A stretch of DNA of 64,000 nucleotides from Azonexus sp. (GCA_030696345.1 JAUYSK010000018.1:62001-126000); one strand, 5' to 3'. Counted from the first letter of the stretch, positions 1 through 9,069 are shown. Notes: a model not told the origin generated them from the letters alone. A program made the numbers and translations.

Positions 1-51
1 CGAATCGCAGCGCGCTGACTAGCTCTAATCGCTGCGAAGCTGTCCGTGGGG

Positions 52-72
52 AAAAAGCCGACTGGCTTTTTT
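52..72 (+). terminator. Rho-independent terminator of a gene left of the window
   Basis: An 8-bp stem (AAAAAGCC / GGCTTTTT) with a GACT loop runs straight into a T-rich tail on the plus strand. It probably ends a transcript whose gene lies outside the window. Bases 1-50 show no gene that can be supported, only an 8-bp inverted repeat (TCGCAGCG at 5-12, CGCTGCGA at 31-38). Confidence 0.6.
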
Positions 73-81
73 GGTCAGATG

Positions 82-222
82 CTGTTGAAAAACTTGCCTT
101 CTGGCGAAAAGGGAGGCTCGGCCAAAAAATCGACCTTCAAAACCGCTCTATATTCGACGATCTAACATTCAGGGAAGGTTTTGACATACCTTGGGAAAAT
201 GCCGTTTTGAGTTTTTCAACAG
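82..222. mobile_element. MITE-like element with CTGTTGAAAAACT inverted ends
   Basis: CTGTTGAAAAACT at 82-94 is repeated perfectly and inverted at 210-222. Together they bound about 140 bp with no reading frame. Ends of the form GTTGAAAAACT are common in several IS families, so this is probably a non-autonomous element or an IS remnant. No clear target-site duplication was seen. The rest of the gap up to tyrS holds only the terminator at 266-294. Confidence 0.5.
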
Positions 223-265
223 TATCGTCACTACGACCATTCGGTAGTGCCCCAAGATAAAAATT

Positions 266-294
266 GGCGCATGACAGGCTGACTTGTCTGCGCC
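266..294. terminator. Terminator downstream of tyrS
   Basis: GGCGCA (266-271) pairs with TGCGCC (289-294) around an imperfect inner stem. The minus strand continues into AATTTTTAT and the plus strand into ATTTTGTTTTT, so it could work in both directions. It lies about 20 bp beyond the tyrS stop codon. Confidence 0.6.
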
Positions 295-315
295 CATTTT
301 GTTTTTGGTCTGGAT

Positions 316-1590
<1,275 letters not shown>

Positions 1591-1659
1591 GGTGTTGCTC
1601 TCCACAAGACGGGGATGCCCGGCGCCGGGCGTCAGGAAACGCTAAAGGCCGGCATTTTA

Positions 1660-3123
1660 TCAGAGGCGGGCCGGCATCCCGCCAAACTGCACCCGCTTGG
1701 ACGGTGCCGGGCACATTTCAATTTTGGTCGTTTTTTCCGGTTGACCGTGGGAGTCCGCTTGATGGCGGGAGACGGGGGCATCTGAATTCAAACGTACTTG
1801 CATCGGGCCGGTCGGCGCGCCCGGCGCTTGCTGACTGGCAAAATCCGCCAGACGACGCTCGCTCTCGGCCAGCCGGGCCGGCGCAATGTGGTGTTCGGCC
1901 AGTGCCTCGGCGGCGCCAGCCAGGGCGCGATAGACCTGGCGCGGATCGTAGCTGACCAGCACGAGATCGACGCCGGCTGCCAGCGCCTCGCCGGCGACGC
2001 GGCCGATGCCTTTGCGGTAAACGGCGCCCATGTTGAGGTCGTCGGTGATGAGCAGGCCGTCGTAGCCCCAGGCCTGGCGCAGCAGGCCGTCGACGATGGC
2101 CGGCGAATGCGAGGCGGCGTGATCGGCGTCGAGTGCGGTGAGAGTGACGTGGCCGAGCATGATCGCCGCCGCCGGGTGGCCGGCCAGTTGGCGGAAAGGT
2201 TGCCAGTCGGCCGCCAGATCTTCCGCCGTCGCGGCGAGGACGGCCGGCCGCAGATGGGTGTCGGTGCGCACCCGGCCGAGGCCGGGGAAGTGCTTGAGTG
2301 TGCCGCGCACGCCGACGGCGTTGAGCCCGTCGAGATAGCCGCCGGCAATGTCGGCGACCTGCTGCGGGTCGCTGGCGATGGCGCGGGCGGCGATGTTGCT
2401 CAACGGGTCGGGCCAGGGCTTGTCGGCCGGGCGCAGGTCGACGACCGGGCCGAAATTGAGCGTGACCCCGAGATCGGCCAGGCCCCGGCCCTGGCGTTCG
2501 CCATAGGCGCGGGCAGCGGCCGCCGGGTCGCGGCTGTTGACGAAGTTGGCCAGCGGCGGCAGCGCTTCGAGCAGGGGCGACATATGCGAGACGGCGCCGC
2601 CCTCCTGGTCGGCGGTGACGATCAGCGGCGGCAAGTCGGCCCGCTGGCGGATGGCCTGCAGTTCGGCGATGTCGGCCGCGACCGCCGCCAGATCGCGGCC
2701 GCGGACGTTGCGCCGCGCCAGATAAATGCCGCCGATCAGCCCTTTCGCCGCCAGCGGGCGCAGTTCGTCGAGATCGGTGTAACCGACGACAAGGTGAGCG
2801 CCCACTGACTGCATGGTCGGACCGGCTTCGAGCACGGCATCGCGCATCTGCCGGTATTCCACCTCGCGGCAGGCGGTCAGCGCGAACACCGCGAGAAAGA
2901 GCGGGCGAGCCAGCTTGGGGAGGCGCCGGTGAAAGATCAAGGCAAGCACCGGCAAGCCAAGCAGCAGGGGCGTTTCGACATGGCGGAAGGCGAATAGCAG
3001 CGGGTGCTTGAGGTGCCAGGCCGGCCACAGCAGCAGGGTGGGCAGGGCGATGCCGAGCCAGCGGACTAGCCGCCCGCCTGGCCCGTCCGGGCGGTGGACG
3101 AATGCGGTGGGCAGGCGGATCAT
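1660..3123 (-). CDS. Membrane-anchored GH3 beta-N-acetylhexosaminidase (NagZ-like)
   Basis: Glycoside hydrolase family 3. The domain covers about residues 100-440 and carries KHFPG (277-281), the DTH general acid/base dyad (288-290) and the nucleophile region TDDLNM (D361 or D362). This fits removal of GlcNAc from peptidoglycan fragments. Unlike typical cytoplasmic NagZ (about 340 residues), this 487-residue protein has three hydrophobic N-terminal segments (about 20-38, 49-65, 73-85), so the enzyme domain is probably membrane-tethered. KHFPG is followed by L where NagZ usually has H. The C-terminal tail (about 455-472) is encoded by a copy of the window's dispersed repeat. Its ATG overlaps the creD stop codon (ATGA), so the two are probably translated together. 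The family is certain; calling it NagZ itself is less so. Confidence 0.85.
   Translation of the reverse strand: MIRLPTAFVHRPDGPGGRLVRWLGIALPTLLLWPAWHLKHPLLFAFRHVETPLLLGLPVLALIFHRRLPKLARPLFLAVFALTACREVEYRQMRDAVLEAGPTMQSVGAHLVVGYTDLDELRPLAAKGLIGGIYLARRNVRGRDLAAVAADIAELQAIRQRADLPPLIVTADQEGGAVSHMSPLLEALPPLANFVNSRDPAAAARAYGERQGRGLADLGVTLNFGPVVDLRPADKPWPDPLSNIAARAIASDPQQVADIAGGYLDGLNAVGVRGTLKHFPGLGRVRTDTHLRPAVLAATAEDLAADWQPFRQLAGHPAAAIMLGHVTLTALDADHAASHSPAIVDGLLRQAWGYDGLLITDDLNMGAVYRKGIGRVAGEALAAGVDLVLVSYDPRQVYRALAGAAEALAEHHIAPARLAESERRLADFASQQAPGAPTGPMQVRLNSDAPVSRHQADSHGQPEKTTKIEMCPAPSKRVQFGGMPARL
1715..1760 (+). repeat. Dispersed repeat, copy A (inside the GH3 gene tail)
   Basis: This plus-strand copy runs from ATTTCAATTTTGGTCG into CCGGTTGACCGTGGGAGTCC. 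It closely resembles copies at 7361-7408 and 7864-7911 and is related to 31841-31875, 43191-43230 (inverted) and 60239-60277 (inverted). It is translated on the minus strand as SHGQPEKTTKIE at the C-terminal end of the GH3 protein, beyond the catalytic domain. Confidence 0.75.
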
Positions 3124-4433
3124 TCGGCCGACTCCATCAGGCGGTTACCGAGGCCGTACCAGTTCAGGCGACGCGTGGCGAGCATGACCGTGCCCAGCGC
3201 GAGGAAGAGCAGCAGGCTGCCCATGAGCAGGGCATTGTCTTCAGAGAGCAGCACGCCGTAGAGCACGCCGTAGAGGCCGGTCAGGCCGCTACCGAAGGCG
3301 AAGCCCTGACGCCAACCACCGAGCGCACCGGCCAGGTACCAGGCGATCAGCCCGATGCAGGCCGTCGCAGCGATACCGTAGGCGGCGACGAAAGGCAGAT
3401 GCTCGGAAAAGGCGATCAGCAGCAGGAAGAAAATAGCCAGCGCCAGCCCGACCAGCAGGTACTGCATCGGGTGAATCGGCGTGCGGCGCAGGATTTCAGT
3501 CAGGAAAAAGCCGGCAAAGGTCAGGGCGATGAACAGGACGCCGTATTTCACTGCCCGCTCGGCCTGCAAATAGACGTTGACCGGGTCGATGAAGTCGATG
3601 CTCAGCGCTTCGCCGCTATTCGCCTTGAGCGCCGCGTCGAAATTGCGAGCGAGATGCGAGATTTCCCATGTCGCTTCAAAGCCCTTGCTGCTGACAGTGC
3701 GGCTCTGCGGCAGGAAACGGCCGCCAAAATTGGGGTGCGGCCAGTCTGATTTCAAGTGAATGTGGTTGGCCTCGCCGACCGGGGCAAAGGCCAGGCGCGT
3801 CGTGCCGGTCAGTTGCAGTGGAAAACTGAAGTCGAAGCGGCTGGCCTGTTGCAGATCAACCGGCCCAAGATTAGCGGTCAGCCGGCGCAGGCCGCTTTCC
3901 CCGGCGGATTGCGGCGAACTGAAGCGATAGGCCTTGCCATTGACGGTAATTTGCGGGTCGTTGCTGATACCGCGCGGATCGCTGACGCCGAGTTGCAGCG
4001 CGAGGCGGACATTGCTCACCGTCTTGCCGGCGAACAGATCGGCCAGCGGGCGCACGGCAAAATGGCCGCTTCCCTTGGCCGTCAGGCGAAATAGCCGCGC
4101 CTGGTAAATGCCGCGCTGGCGCGTCTCGACGCCGGCCTCGCCATCCAGATTCAGCTCGGTCGGCGGCAACAGCAGTGTGCGCTCGAACACCTGCTGGCGC
4201 GGCCCGGTCTTTTCCGATTCGGCCGGAATCTCGACCGTCTCCCGGTAATGAATCGCCAGAACCGGCCCAGCCAGCGTCTGCACGCCCGCCGCGCTGTTGG
4301 CGATATTCTCCTGAACCTCACGCTGACGCTGCGCCCGGTCGCTGATCTGGCTCTCCACCATGGCCAGCGGGATCAACAGCAACAAGGCCATCAGGCCAAT
4401 AGCCAGCATCTTGAACAGCAATTTCTTGTCCAT
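3120..4433 (-). CDS. creD: Cell envelope integrity inner-membrane protein CreD
   Basis: CreD is an inner-membrane protein and the main output of the CreBC response. It is linked to envelope stress and beta-lactam and colicin tolerance in Enterobacteria and Pseudomonas; its biochemical role is not settled. The 437-residue protein has an N-terminal membrane segment (about 7-26), a large periplasmic region (about 27-290) and a cluster of five or six C-terminal membrane helices, as usual for the family. A CreB-type direct repeat lies 69-84 bp upstream, and creB-creC sit 1.3 kb away, so regulation by CreBC is well supported. The following GH3 gene overlaps its stop codon. Confidence 0.93.
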   Translation of the reverse strand: MDKKLLFKMLAIGLMALLLLIPLAMVESQISDRAQRQREVQENIANSAAGVQTLAGPVLAIHYRETVEIPAESEKTGPRQQVFERTLLLPPTELNLDGEAGVETRQRGIYQARLFRLTAKGSGHFAVRPLADLFAGKTVSNVRLALQLGVSDPRGISNDPQITVNGKAYRFSSPQSAGESGLRRLTANLGPVDLQQASRFDFSFPLQLTGTTRLAFAPVGEANHIHLKSDWPHPNFGGRFLPQSRTVSSKGFEATWEISHLARNFDAALKANSGEALSIDFIDPVNVYLQAERAVKYGVLFIALTFAGFFLTEILRRTPIHPMQYLLVGLALAIFFLLLIAFSEHLPFVAAYGIAATACIGLIAWYLAGALGGWRQGFAFGSGLTGLYGVLYGVLLSEDNALLMGSLLLFLALGTVMLATRRLNWYGLGNRLMESAE

Positions 4434-4501
4434 CTCGAACTCCCTGGTTAAATGACAGGAGCGAGTCTGGAGGCCGTAGGTGAGGTCTTGTCGAAGCGAC
4501 G

Positions 4502-4517
4502 GTGAAGTGGGGGTGAA
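4502..4517 (-). promoter_or_regulatory. CreB-binding site (cre tag) upstream of creD
   Basis: Read on the creD strand, this is TTCAC-CCCCAC-TTCAC, an exact match to the known cre tag TTCAC-N6-TTCAC bound by phosphorylated CreB in E. coli. It lies 69-84 bp before the creD start codon, and the cognate creB-creC genes are close by. Confidence 0.8.
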
Positions 4518-4940
4518 GTGGGCGCTGGTGCGTGAGTGCTTGTTACGAGGCTGGTGACAGGATCACGCGATGTTCATGTTGGAATTGGCGGGGAGGGCAG
4601 AGTTTGGCCATCAAGAGACAATCGAGCCGCTCCTCCATTGTTGACGTTCGCGTTGAGTGATTTCTCCGGGCCGCCATTCAGTCGGTACAGCCAATTCTGC
4701 TGATCTGCACTTCGGCTATGCAGCGTTTGAGTCACTCATGGCAGCGAATGCGCTGGGCTTTAATGGGTGGCATCAGAGCTTCTGCTGAGTTTTGTACGGC
4801 TTGACAGTAAGGGGTGCCATGCTTACGCTTAATACTTGACGAAAATAATCAAGTATTCATCTAGAGCGCTACACCATCCCCCGAGCAACTTTGTCGGCAC
4901 GGATGCCACAACGCAGCAAGTTGCCCAGGGAGATGCGGGT
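4518..4940. other. Intergenic region with a 9-bp palindrome before the hemerythrin gene
   Basis: No gene could be supported between the cre tag and the hemerythrin start. At 4831-4857 there is a perfect inverted repeat, AATACTTGA and TCAAGTATT, separated by 9 bp. It lies about 85 bp before the hemerythrin ATG and could be an operator or part of a leader hairpin. It contains TTGA and TCAA half-sites, but the spacing does not fit an FNR box (TTGAT-N4-ATCAA). A TTG at 4836 opens the hemerythrin frame earlier but has no good ribosome-binding site. Confidence 0.4.
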
Positions 4941-5378
4941 ATGCCACCGATTCGATCACAGGCCGTGGAGCGGATCCGCCGAGATCATGACACCATGATT
5001 GATTTGGTGCGCCGGATAAAGGCCACGTGCACTCAGAGTGACAAGGTTGACAACTGCAACGACTGCGAACTCAGGCAGCGTCCAATTTGCCACGGCAACA
5101 TCGAAGAATTGGTCAGGGCATTCGTTGAGGTCACCCTGAAACACAATCTACTGGAGTCCGTATTTATGGAGTCAGTGGTGCCCCATGCCCATCGGATCGC
5201 CCACAATCAGGCGCATATGGAGATCGCGCAACAGTTGAAGGCCATTCGGTTGGTTTTTGCAGAGGACGGCAATTGCGTTCTTGCGATTGAGGGCGTTGAC
5301 CATGTTCTCGAGACGCTGCGGACCCACGCCAATGACTATGACCTACCACTGGAGCGCTATTTGCTGGCACCAGCCTAG
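4941..5378 (+). CDS. Bacteriohemerythrin with an inserted four-cysteine cluster
   Basis: Small diiron O2-binding protein. All expected ligands are visible in the 145-residue product: H16, H68-x3-E72 (HNLLE), H88-x3-H92 (HNQAH) and H129-x4-D134 (HANDYD). Between the first two helices lies an insert with C30, C39, C42 and C50 (pattern C-x8-C-x2-C-x7-C), absent from canonical hemerythrins and possibly a metal-binding or redox loop. The ATG at 4941 is chosen because AGGGAG lies 8 bases upstream; a TTG at 4836 would add 35 residues unlike the family. It stands alone between creD and creC. The role may be oxygen storage, sensing or delivery; the sequence does not say which. Confidence 0.85.
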   Translation: MPPIRSQAVERIRRDHDTMIDLVRRIKATCTQSDKVDNCNDCELRQRPICHGNIEELVRAFVEVTLKHNLLESVFMESVVPHAHRIAHNQAHMEIAQQLKAIRLVFAEDGNCVLAIEGVDHVLETLRTHANDYDLPLERYLLAPA

Positions 5379-5682
5379 CCATTTTGGCGAACATGGACTG
5401 AATTCGGTTGGCCATCCAAGAGCCACTTGGCCAGAGCGAGGTTGAGCGGTAGAAAACGAAGTGGATCGGTCGCTCCTTTATGCAATTTTCAGCAGACCGG
5501 AATCAGTCTGGTCCGACCAATGGCCGGATCAGGCTTAAAACCCGCCGTTCAGGCGAGAAACTTGATTCCGGATCGCCAAAGGCCGCTTCTGCTGTTCGTG
5601 ACCAACCGACGACCCGCAGTTGCCATTTTTTGCCAGTGACTCCTTAGGGCAATGAGCCTTCAATCAACCTTAACCTGAAAAC
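5379..5682. other. Intergenic region, nothing recognised
   Basis: About 300 bp between the hemerythrin stop and the current end of creC. The reading frames here are short, lack ribosome-binding sites and resemble nothing known to me. No repeat of the dispersed family and no terminator was seen. If the creC frame is corrected, that gene extends down to about 5660. Confidence 0.4.
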
Positions 5683-7086
5683 TTACCACCCCCCCCCCTC
5701 CGGGTGATTCTCAAACCCCGCCTCCCCACCATGCAGTCGCGCCACCTCCCTCACCAGCGCCAACCCTAGCCCGGTGCTTTTCTTGCCCGTGGCCGGTCGG
5801 GGCAGGGAGTAGAAGCGGTCGAAGATTTGCGGCAGGGCATAGTCGGGGGCGCCGGGGCCGTGGTCGCGGATTTCGAAGCTGACGGTATCTTCGGTGGCGT
5901 CGATGCCGAGTTCGATGGTGCTGCCGGTGGGCGAGAAGTCGATGGCGTTGTCGATGAGGTTGAGCAGGGCTTGCTGGAGCAGGAGGGCGTCTCCGCGGAT
6001 GGGGGCGGTGTTGGTGACGGTGATCCGGGTTTGTAGTTGGCGGCTGCTCAGGGCTTGCTGGCGCAGGGACAGACAGGTGTCGAGCAGGGCTTTCGGGTCG
6101 AGTGTCTGGTCGCCTTCGGGGGCTTGCAGTTGTTCGACGCGGGCGAGGAGCAGCATGCGGTCGATGATGGCTTGCAGGCGGCGGCCTTGCTCGGCGACGC
6201 TGAGGGTGAATCGGTGGCGGTCGTCGGCCGGTGGGTCGCTTTCGAGGATTTCGGCGGCGCCGAGGATGGCGGTGAGCGGGCTTTTCATTTCGTGCGCGAG
6301 GTTTTGCACGTAGCGTTCGACGTATTGCTTGCCTTCGAGCTTTTCGCGCATGGTGGCGAGCGCCTTGGCGAGTTCGGAGAGTTGCCGGCCGCCGCCGCTC
6401 GGCGGCTCGGCCTTGTGTCCTTCGCTCACGGCGCGGGCGTAGTCGCGCAGGCGGTGGATCGACCAGCTGAGCCAGGCGGTGAATACCAGGCCGATCACCG
6501 CCGTTGCCAGCAACAGGGTCAGGCCGGAGGCACGGACGCGGTCAGTGGCGCGCTCGACGAAGGGGGCGATCGAGGTCATCGGCTTGGCCAGCGAGACGAC
6601 GCCGATCAACTGGCCCTCGCGCCGCACCGGCGCGGCGACATGCATGACCGAGGTGGTCGGGTCGTTCGGGTTGATCCGGCTCTGGCGGGCGCCGTATTCG
6701 CCGCGCAGCACGCGGGCGACGTCTTTCCACTGCGAGAAGTCCGCGCCCCGCGCTTGGCCGGCCGAGTCATAGACGACGACGCCGCGCGCGTCGGTGAGGT
6801 AGATTCGCAGGTCGACGCTGTCCTTGCGGATGCCGTAGATTTCGGCGCCCGGGTGGCGCTGCAGCGCGGCGGCGACGGCCGTGGCGAAGGCGCCATCGTT
6901 GATGTGCCCGGCAGCGAGTTCGCCGGCCGCCAGTTCGGCGAGCAGGTTGGCGCTGTCGACCAGGCTTTCCTCGGTGGCCTGGCGGATGCTCGGCTCGCTT
7001 TCCTTGACGAAGGTGTAGAGCACGAACCAGGCGGCGAGGCCGACGATGAGGAAATAGCCGAAAAAGAGGCGGACGGAGATGTTCAC
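5683..7086 (-). CDS. creC: Sensor histidine kinase CreC (3' end altered by a G10 run)
   Basis: Inner-membrane sensor kinase, partner of CreB. The order is: membrane segment (about 7-27), periplasmic sensor domain (about 28-185), second membrane segment (about 187-209), HAMP-like linker, phospho-accepting H265 in LAHEMKSPL, and an ATPase domain with an N-box (NLIDNAIDFS) and a GLGLALV box. It starts with GTG at 7086, 6 bp after the creB stop. The last residues, HPEGGGW, come from a run of ten Gs. With two fewer (or one more) the frame would continue into GGVVSFQVKVD and stop near 5660, which is the hydrophobic strand expected at the end of such kinases. The annotated end may therefore reflect a slippage variant or a sequencing error. 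Confidence 0.9.
   Translation of the reverse strand: MNISVRLFFGYFLIVGLAAWFVLYTFVKESEPSIRQATEESLVDSANLLAELAAGELAAGHINDGAFATAVAAALQRHPGAEIYGIRKDSVDLRIYLTDARGVVVYDSAGQARGADFSQWKDVARVLRGEYGARQSRINPNDPTTSVMHVAAPVRREGQLIGVVSLAKPMTSIAPFVERATDRVRASGLTLLLATAVIGLVFTAWLSWSIHRLRDYARAVSEGHKAEPPSGGGRQLSELAKALATMREKLEGKQYVERYVQNLAHEMKSPLTAILGAAEILESDPPADDRHRFTLSVAEQGRRLQAIIDRMLLLARVEQLQAPEGDQTLDPKALLDTCLSLRQQALSSRQLQTRITVTNTAPIRGDALLLQQALLNLIDNAIDFSPTGSTIELGIDATEDTVSFEIRDHGPGAPDYALPQIFDRFYSLPRPATGKKSTGLGLALVREVARLHGGEAGFENHPEGGGW
5689..5698 (-). repeat. G10 homopolymer near the 3' end of creC
   Basis: Ten consecutive C residues on the plus strand (G on the coding strand) lie in the last four codons of creC. 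Tracts of this length are prone to slipped-strand mispairing. The length decides the C-terminal sequence of CreC: ten Gs give GGGW-stop, eight or eleven give an end ending in VVSFQVKVD. Confidence 0.9.
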
Positions 7087-7092
7087 GCCGGC

Positions 7093-7791
7093 TTACCCGA
7101 TCAGGCTGTAGCCGAGGCCGCGATGGGTGACGATGATGTCTTCGTCGCGGATGCTGCGCAGCTTGCCGCGCAGGGTCTTGATGTGGGTGTCGACGGTGCG
7201 TTCGAGGCTGTCGCCGCCGTCCTGCCAGACGGTGTCCATGATCTGGGCGCGATTGAGGATGCGGCCGGGTTTCTGGAGGAGCAGGGCGAGCAGTAGGTAT
7301 TCGTAGCGGGTGAGGGCCAGCCACTGACCGTGGTAGGCGATGCGCAGGCCGTCGGGGTCGATTTCAAATTTGGCCGTTTTTTCGGGTTGACCGCAGGAAT
7401 GCGTTTTTTCTCCGCCCTCGTGTCGGCTTTCCGGGTGCAGCCGGCGACTGATGGCGCGAATGCGCGAGGCAACCTCGCGCGGGCTGAACGGCTTGGTGAC
7501 GTAATCGTCGCCGCCCAGTTCCAGCCCGACGATGCGATCCACCTCGTCGGCGCGGGCGGTCAGGAACAGCACGGGTACGTCGGAATGCCGGCGCAGGGCG
7601 CGGCAGACGTCGAAGCCGGTCATGTCCGGCAGGCCAACGTCGAGGACGACGAAATCGACGGTGTCAGAAGCCAGCCGGTTCAGCGCCTCGCTGCCAAGCG
7701 TGCAGCAATCGACGGTAAACCCCTCGGCACGCAGGGCGTAGCTGAGCGTGTCGGCAATGGCCGGTTCGTCGTCGACGATGAGGATTTTCAT
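7093..7791 (-). CDS. creB: Response regulator CreB, with a repeat-encoded linker
   Basis: OmpR-family transcription factor phosphorylated by CreC; it controls creD through TTCAC repeats. The receiver domain spans about 1-118, with acidic residues at 8-9 (DDE), the phospho-acceptor D51 (VLDVGLPD) and K100 (VTKPFS). The winged-helix DNA-binding domain spans about 145-232 and contains ALTRYEYLLL and RTVDTHIKTLR, as in E. coli CreB. The linker (about 122-144) contains HSCGQPEKTAKFE, which is translated from a copy of the dispersed repeat. The ATG at 7791 (MKILIVDDEP) is preferred over one six codons upstream on family alignment; neither has a good ribosome-binding site. The creC GTG follows closely, so the two form an operon. 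Confidence 0.93.
   Translation of the reverse strand: MKILIVDDEPAIADTLSYALRAEGFTVDCCTLGSEALNRLASDTVDFVVLDVGLPDMTGFDVCRALRRHSDVPVLFLTARADEVDRIVGLELGGDDYVTKPFSPREVASRIRAISRRLHPESRHEGGEKTHSCGQPEKTAKFEIDPDGLRIAYHGQWLALTRYEYLLLALLLQKPGRILNRAQIMDTVWQDGGDSLERTVDTHIKTLRGKLRSIRDEDIIVTHRGLGYSLIG
7361..7408 (+). repeat. Dispersed repeat, copy B (in the CreB linker)
   Basis: This plus-strand copy begins ATTTCAAATTTGGCCG and continues through GGGTTGACCGCAGGAATGCG to a T-run. It lies exactly between the two domains of creB and keeps the frame open, giving CGQPEKTAKFE on the minus strand. It is very similar to copy A at 1715 and copy C at 7864. Confidence 0.8.
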
Positions 7792-7863
7792 GCGTGCATG
7801 ATAATTCATCTGCTGCCGGTCATTGTTGGGCTGGTGTTTCGGCGAACTTCCGCCGATACGAGG

Positions 7864-7911
7864 ATTTCAGTTTTGGCCTTTTTTTCCGGTTGACCGCAGC
7901 AATCTGCTTTT
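7864..7911 (+). repeat. Dispersed repeat, copy C (between creB and purM)
   Basis: This copy starts ATTTCAGTTTTGGCC, continues through CCGGTTGACCGCAGCAATC and ends in TGCTTTT. It lies in the divergent intergenic region between creB and purM, only 450 bp from copy B and in the same orientation, so it may contribute leader or terminator-like structure there. Confidence 0.75.
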
Positions 7912-8025
7912 CGCACCAAATAGCCGGAATGGTGAGGTCGGCGGGGCGGTTAGGGGAGCTTGGAGGTTTCGGGTAAAATCGCTGTTTTTTCCAGCGGCTT
8001 CGCCGCCCCTTGGCGCCTAAAGACC

Positions 8026-9069
8026 ATGACCCAGAACACTTCCCTTTCCTACCGTGATGCCGGCGTCGATATTGATGCGGGCGATGCCCTCGTTGAACGT
8101 ATCAAGCCTCTGGCCAGGAAGACCCTGCGCGAAGGCGTGCTCGGCGGCATTGGCGGCTTTGGTGCGCTGTTCGAGGTGCCGAAGCGTTACAAGGAGCCGG
8201 TGCTGGTGTCCGGGACTGACGGCGTCGGCACCAAGCTGCGCCTGGCTTTTGACCTGAATCGTCACGATACGGTGGGTCAGGATCTGGTCGCCATGAGCGT
8301 CAATGACATTCTCGTGCTTGGCGCCGAATCGCTGTTTTTCCTCGATTACTTCGCCTGCGGTAAGCTCGATGTCGATACCGCTGCGGCGGTTGTTGGTGGT
8401 ATCGCCAAGGGCTGCGAACTGGCCGGCTGCGCGCTGATCGGTGGCGAAACCGCTGAAATGCCGGGAATGTACCCGGCGGGTGAATACGATCTGGCCGGCT
8501 TTGCGGTTGGTGTCGTTGAAAAATCCAAGGCTATCGACGGCAAGGCCACGATTGCTGCAGGTGACATCGTGCTCGGTCTGGCTTCCTCCGGCGCCCACTC
8601 CAACGGTTACTCGCTGGTGCGCAAGATCATCGAGCGTTCCAATCCTGACATGAACGCCAAATTTGATGGCGAGCGCACGCTGGCCGACGTCGTTATGGAG
8701 CCGACCCGCATCTACGTCAAGCAGGTGCTGGCGACGATGGAAAAGGTCGCGATCAAGGGCATGGCCCACATCACCGGTGGTGGCCTGCTCGAAAACGTGC
8801 CGCGCGTGCTGCCGGAAAACACCGTCGCCGAGCTGGAAAAGGCTGCCTGGCCGCGTCCGAAGCTGTTTGACTGGATGCAGGCCGAAGGCAATGTCGCCGA
8901 GAACGAAATGCACCGCGTCTTCAACTGCGGTATCGGCCTGGTCATCGTTGTTGCCGCGGCTGATGCTGATGCCGCGATGGCCGAGCTGAAGGCGCAGGGC
9001 GAAGCGGTTTATCGCATCGGCAAAATCCGGGCCCGTCAGGGTGACGAAGCGCAGACCCTCGTGGTCTGA
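8026..9069 (+). CDS. purM: Phosphoribosylformylglycinamidine cyclo-ligase (AIR synthetase)
   Basis: Cytosolic enzyme that converts FGAM to AIR with ATP in purine biosynthesis. The 347-residue protein has the family motifs [12 protein letters not shown] near the start, the PurM nucleotide-binding segment [22 protein letters not shown] and [13 protein letters not shown]. The ATG at 8026 (MTQNTSLSY) fits the family start; an upstream in-frame ATG at 7960 would add 22 residues with no counterpart. The next gene starts 29 bp before its stop. purN, another gene of the pathway, lies 18 kb away. Confidence 0.97.
   Translation: MTQNTSLSYRDAGVDIDAGDALVERIKPLARKTLREGVLGGIGGFGALFEVPKRYKEPVLVSGTDGVGTKLRLAFDLNRHDTVGQDLVAMSVNDILVLGAESLFFLDYFACGKLDVDTAAAVVGGIAKGCELAGCALIGGETAEMPGMYPAGEYDLAGFAVGVVEKSKAIDGKATIAAGDIVLGLASSGAHSNGYSLVRKIIERSNPDMNAKFDGERTLADVVMEPTRIYVKQVLATMEKVAIKGMAHITGGGLLENVPRVLPENTVAELEKAAWPRPKLFDWMQAEGNVAENEMHRVFNCGIGLVIVVAAADADAAMAELKAQGEAVYRIGKIRARQGDEAQTLVV

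Noticed and set aside
4831-4857. FNR/DNR box before the hemerythrin gene
   Set aside because: The TTGA and TCAA half-sites are too far apart for TTGAT-N4-ATCAA; it is kept only as an unnamed palindrome.
5427-5639. Short plus-strand frame after the hemerythrin gene
   Set aside because: No ribosome-binding site, no family resemblance, biased composition.
6037-7296. 419-codon plus-strand frame opposite creC and creB
   Set aside because: It lies antisense to well-supported kinase and regulator genes, and its composition is that of a codon shadow.
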